Positions 61,210 to 64,000 of a stretch of DNA of 64,000 bases are shown one piece after another; the stretch's first letter is position 1, and every line of letters begins with the position of its first letter. The notes below the pieces were generated by a model that saw only the letters and a program-made list of their open reading frames with translations, searched no databases and had not been told where the DNA came from. This DNA comes from Palleronia rufa (GTDB taxonomy: Bacteria > Pseudomonadota > Alphaproteobacteria > Rhodobacterales > Rhodobacteraceae): assembly GCF_000743715.1 (NCBI RefSeq), contig NZ_JQEY01000013.1:32998-96997 (forward strand), in the 5' to 3' direction. Both the position numbers and the translations under genes were made by a program.

Positions 61210-62301
61210 ATGTTCACCGGAATGATTTTGGCGGCGGTTCTGGGCGGTTTGGCGCTGCCGGAACTGATGCGGCTCGGCGATGACGACGAAGAGGCGGAGG
61301 CGGCGCCCGACCTTCCGGACGGCCGCAACGGCGACCTTCTGACCACCGCATCCGGTAATCCGGACGGGACCGGCGACCCCGGGGCCGGTCCGACCGGCGC
61401 AGGCGACTCAGCGGCCGGTCCGGGCAACGCCGGCAGCGATGCGGCGCTTCACCCGGATGCCGTCCAGGCCGGGGCCGCGCCCGGCGACGCGGAGGCGTGG
61501 CTGGACCCCGCGTCCGGCGATGCGCCCGCCGAACTGCCGGACGAATTGGATGTCGTCGAGATCGATCCCGGCGTCCACGATGTGCTCGATTTCGATCCCG
61601 ACAGCGACGCCCTGGTCGTGCAGGTGCCGCTGAATACGACCGGCTATTTGACCCACCCCGGCAACGATACGGTCGATCCGCCGCTGCCTCCGTCCCTGAC
61701 GTTCGAGGTTCCCGACGGCGCGGTAACGATGCGCTTTCCCGGCCTTTCCGCCGTGCCGGCGGATGCCGTAAGCATCCGCGGAGACGACGGCGCATCAATT
61801 CCCCTGACAGACTTGCTCCTGGACGGGGCCGGCGGGCTGACGGCCGAAAATGGTGAGGCGGCCGCATCGCCCGAAGGATACTCCTGCGCCGTGCCGTCGG
61901 ACGCCGGGCCGGACTTGGCGGGCGTCGCCGCGGGGGCGGACGCCTCGATCGTGCCGGCGCCGACCGATACCGTCTCCGGACCCGCCGCTGACGGCGCGGA
62001 GATCGAAGAGGACCGGCCGCCGACCGTCGCGGTCCAGCAGGTGGTGTCGGAAGAGATTGTCGATCAGGGCGATCCGTCGGCTTTGATCCGGTTCTTCGAC
62101 AAGGGGGCCGACATTCTGCGGGTGGAAACCGATCTGGACGGTGAGGTGTCCGTCCGTCCGTCCGAGGGCGGCGACGAAGCGCAGATATGGATCGGCAACA
62201 TGCAGGTCGCGAACGTCCAGAACGCGCCGGATTTCAGCCTGGACGACCTGGACGTCATTCGCGCGCCCCAGAGCATCGACTGGACCTCAACAGTGCGGTG
62301 A
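61210..62301 (+). CDS. Large acidic hypothetical protein with N-terminal membrane segment
   Basis: A 363-residue protein of unknown function, using the ATG at 61210 so that the hydrophobic MILAAVLGGLALP is N-terminal; an upstream ATG at 61099 would bury it. After the segment comes a low-complexity Asp/Gly/Pro-rich region (about 25-120), then a beta-rich part (VVEIDPGVHDVLDFDPDSDA) and a C-terminal module (FDKGADILRVETDLDGEVSV) resembling calcium-rich type I secreted proteins' bulky acidic repeats. Very low pI is expected. It follows the rpsO promoter region divergently. Confidence 0.55.
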   Translation: MFTGMILAAVLGGLALPELMRLGDDDEEAEAAPDLPDGRNGDLLTTASGNPDGTGDPGAGPTGAGDSAAGPGNAGSDAALHPDAVQAGAAPGDAEAWLDPASGDAPAELPDELDVVEIDPGVHDVLDFDPDSDALVVQVPLNTTGYLTHPGNDTVDPPLPPSLTFEVPDGAVTMRFPGLSAVPADAVSIRGDDGASIPLTDLLLDGAGGLTAENGEAAASPEGYSCAVPSDAGPDLAGVAAGADASIVPAPTDTVSGPAADGAEIEEDRPPTVAVQQVVSEEIVDQGDPSALIRFFDKGADILRVETDLDGEVSVRPSEGGDEAQIWIGNMQVANVQNAPDFSLDDLDVIRAPQSIDWTSTVR

Positions 62302-62399
62302 CCCCAGCGCGCCGATGCGGCCGACCCCTCTGTCCGGGGTGCAGACCGGACGGAGGTAGGAAGAAACGGGCTGGACCTTCAAAAAAGCAGGCTTTTCGC

Positions 62400-62659
62400 C
62401 GCGGTCGTTGTATCGCCGACACGAGCTCCGACCGCGATGGCCTGGCGCCACACCACAAGGCCGAATGCGCGCCTCTGGCGCTCGACCAGGGATCGGGACA
62501 CTCGACTCTGGACAATCCGCCCACCATGGCCTGCGCACCGATGCTATCGCTGGTCTGGCGGCCGCTCAGAAACATCCGGATCGGTCGTCCGATCGCATCG
62601 GTGACAGCGTGCAGTTTCGAGTTCAGGCGGCCTTTCGTACGTCCGACGATCCGGGCCAT
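62400..62659 (-). pseudogene. IS5-family (IS427-like) transposase fragment
   Basis: The segment reads MARIVGRTKGRLNSKLHAVT then DAIGRPIRMFLSGRQTSDSI, matching the central part of IS427-type transposases (GRTKGG-x-TKLHAVTD and GQ-x-SD). The family's DRGYDA block after it cannot be read in the same frame, and there is no start codon context. It is a remnant inserted in or next to a DUF2793 gene. Confidence 0.65.
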
Positions 62660-62822
62660 CGAGATCACCGGCAGCAACGTCGGCGATGCGCCCATCCGAG
62701 TTGCTCGGCCAGAGCTGCACGAACCCGTCGAGGATCCGCAGCGCTTCATTGTGAGTGACATGCTTCTGGGCCTGCGCCGCGAGGAGGTAGGGCAGCAGGA
62801 GATGGATCGCGGCGTCGGACAT
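62660..62822 (-). pseudogene. 5' fragment of a DUF2793 gene (GTA tail-region type)
   Basis: MSDAAIHLLLPYLLAAQAQK and HVTHNEALRILDGFVQL are the N-terminal signature of DUF2793, encoded just after the host-specificity gene in GTA and related phage clusters. The homology ends after about 42 residues, where the IS fragment begins. Confidence 0.7.
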
Positions 62823-62829
62823 GGGGGCC

Positions 62830-63033
62830 TCAGATGGTCAGCGTCACTGTTTTCGGCGCACCCCGCCCGATCAGGGCGGAAAGCTGGAAGATGCGGATAA
62901 CGAGCGTGTCGCCGGAGCCGAGCGGCGCGCCCCAGTCGGCGGTCTGGGCGGCGGCGGTGTAAATCGCGCTCGTGGTGGCCGCGCTCAGCACGCGTTTCAC
63001 GGTCGCGCCGTCGAGGATCTCCACCTCGTAGGG
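62830..63033 (-). pseudogene. 3' end of a GTA/phage host-specificity (baseplate) protein gene
   Basis: The last 67 codons of a larger gene, read PYEVEILDGATVKRVLSAAT to the end (QLSALIGRGAPKTVTLTI). YEVEILDG and VAQLSA-x-GRG-like endings are typical of the C-terminus of GTA gp15 (TIM-barrel and baseplate protein). Upstream it is cut at about 63033 by the end of an IS5-family element. It is 7 bp from the DUF2793 fragment, the native GTA gene order. Confidence 0.65.
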
Positions 63034-64000
63034 GTTTTTGTTGCAGAAAGGCCGCCTGAGGCGTGAGTGTCCCTTTCCCGTTCGGGTTCAGGCCACGCGG
63101 ACGACCTCGGCGGTGCCGAGCGCGTTGAAGCGATTGATAAGGGCGACACGGATGTGGATTTCGGCGGTCTGGCGGTCTGGGTCTCTCGCGGCGATGCGCT
63201 CGCCGAAGGCCTTCAGGCATCGCATCTTGGCCTCCACGCGGCTTCGGGCGTGGTATCCGGTCCACCGCTTCCAAAACGCCCGACCGTAGTGACGCGTGGC
63301 GCGCAGGGTTTCGTTGCGTGCCTTGGCAGCCGGACAGTCCTCCTTCCAAGCCCGACCGTTCCTTCGGATGGGTATGATTGCCGTGCCACCGCGTGCGATG
63401 ACGGCGCCGTGGCAGCGGCGGGTGTCGTAGGCGCCGTCCGCGGTCACGGTGCCGATGTCTTCGTCTTCGGGGATCTGGCCCAACAGGTCCGGCAGGACGG
63501 GGCTGTCGCCTTCCCGGCTGTGGGTGAACTCGACGGCCAGGATATCCGAGGTGGCGGTGTCCATCGCCAGATGCACCTTGCGCCATTGGCGGCGACCCTG
63601 AATGCCATGCTTCCGGGCCTGCCACTCGCCATCGCCGAGGAACTTGATGCCGGTGCTATCAACCAGCAGGTTCAGTGGCCCGCCAGCACGGCGATAGGGG
63701 ATCTGAACCTTCAAGGTCTTCTGCCTACGGCACAGGGTCGAGTAGTCCGGAACGGGCCAGTCCAGCCCCGCGAGTCGCAGCAGACTGGCGACCATCCCGG
63801 CAGTCTGTCTGAGCGGCAACTTGAACAGAACCTTGATCGATAGGCAGAACTGTATCGCGGCATTCGAAAAGACCGGGGGGCGCCCCGGGCGTCCCTCATG
63901 CGGCGCGTGCCAGGTCATCTCCTTGTCCAGCCAGATCAGCAGCGACCCGCGCTTCCTGAGCGCATCGTTGTAGGTGGACCAGTTCGTCGTGCGGTAGCGG
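63031..64000 (-). mobile_element. IS5-family insertion sequence, partial (runs off window)
   Basis: Left end near 63031-63049, where GGGTTTTTGTTGCAGAAA resembles the IS903-type end GGCTTTGTTGCACAAA. The transposase frame fills the rest to the window edge. It interrupts the host-specificity gene. Confidence 0.7.
63088..64000 (-). CDS. IS5-family transposase (partial, N-terminus off window)
   Basis: At least 303 residues of a DDE transposase are visible. It enters at the edge as RYRTTNWSTYNDALRKRGSL, with no start codon visible. DDE blocks: LLVDSTGIKFLGDGEW, GTVTADGAYDTRRCHGAV and TGYHARSRVEAKMRCLKAFG. Its C-terminal VRVALINRFNALG parallels the transposase at 42081-43013. The start is probably a few codons beyond the edge. 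Confidence 0.9.
   Translation of the reverse strand, partial: RYRTTNWSTYNDALRKRGSLLIWLDKEMTWHAPHEGRPGRPPVFSNAAIQFCLSIKVLFKLPLRQTAGMVASLLRLAGLDWPVPDYSTLCRRQKTLKVQIPYRRAGGPLNLLVDSTGIKFLGDGEWQARKHGIQGRRQWRKVHLAMDTATSDILAVEFTHSREGDSPVLPDLLGQIPEDEDIGTVTADGAYDTRRCHGAVIARGGTAIIPIRRNGRAWKEDCPAAKARNETLRATRHYGRAFWKRWTGYHARSRVEAKMRCLKAFGERIAARDPDRQTAEIHIRVALINRFNALGTAEVVRVA

Overview
The window is a GC-rich stretch of chromosome from an alphaproteobacterium, most likely a member of the Rhodobacterales (Rhodobacteraceae). The evidence is an F0 ATP-synthase operon with the duplicated b-type subunit (atpI-atpB-atpE-atpX-atpF) and no F1 genes beside it, a DUF3572 gene next to a PleD-like gene, a DUF1127 small protein, a partner-switch pair resembling rbaV/rbaW, remains of the 3' end of a gene transfer agent (GTA) cluster, and a probable divinyl-chlorophyllide reductase (bciA), which hints at a phototrophic or formerly phototrophic lineage. 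No rRNA, tRNA or CRISPR array was recognised.

Left part (1-33.8 kb), mostly ordinary core genome: partial ffh; small membrane proteins; LysR and ArsR regulators; the F0 operon; an OmpA lipoprotein; DNA repair genes (Ada-like methyltransferase, nth) and an adenosine-kinase-like gene; the 5-oxoprolinase genes pxpB-pxpC-pxpA facing a complete TRAP transporter operon that ends in bciA; a DUF4212/sodium:solute symporter pair; metG; a lipocalin, a thioesterase fusion and a DMT transporter, with a 29-bp tandem repeat between convergent genes; a c-di-GMP block (PleD-like cyclase, DUF3572, H-NOX-like sensor, HNOBA-GGDEF cyclase); two lytic transglycosylases flanking a broken flavoprotein gene and ssb.

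Middle (33.8-43.1 kb), accessory: a heavily frameshifted Mu-like prophage relic (transposase, major head and protease remnants) with internal repeats; an IS630-family element that cuts off an AT-richer foreign gene; a BrnA-like antitoxin with a 43-residue basic protein; a cold-shock gene; a ParA-like ATPase; and an intact IS5-family element.

Right part (43.1-64 kb): gamma-glutamyltransferase; the RbaVW-like partner switch; free-methionine-sulfoxide reductase and a pseudouridine synthase; an MhqD/MhqO-like pair beside a peroxiredoxin; a GluR0-like ligand-gated channel; a DUF1127 gene; a cyanide-insensitive bd oxidase operon (cydA-cydB-DUF2474); an L,D-transpeptidase; three overlapping glycosyltransferases; pnp and rpsO; a long acidic protein; and a GTA remnant broken by IS5-family sequences that run off the right edge.

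Functional links: the TRAP system and pxp genes together look like a pyroglutamate uptake and hydrolysis unit, and the gamma-glutamyltransferase 30 kb away can generate the same gamma-glutamyl pool. The H-NOX-like protein and the HNOBA-GGDEF cyclase are translationally coupled and should act as a sensor-effector pair, although the sensor lacks the usual heme-ligating histidine. The bd oxidase, MhqDO-like pair, peroxiredoxin and methionine-sulfoxide reductase form a loose theme of respiratory and oxidative stress defence.
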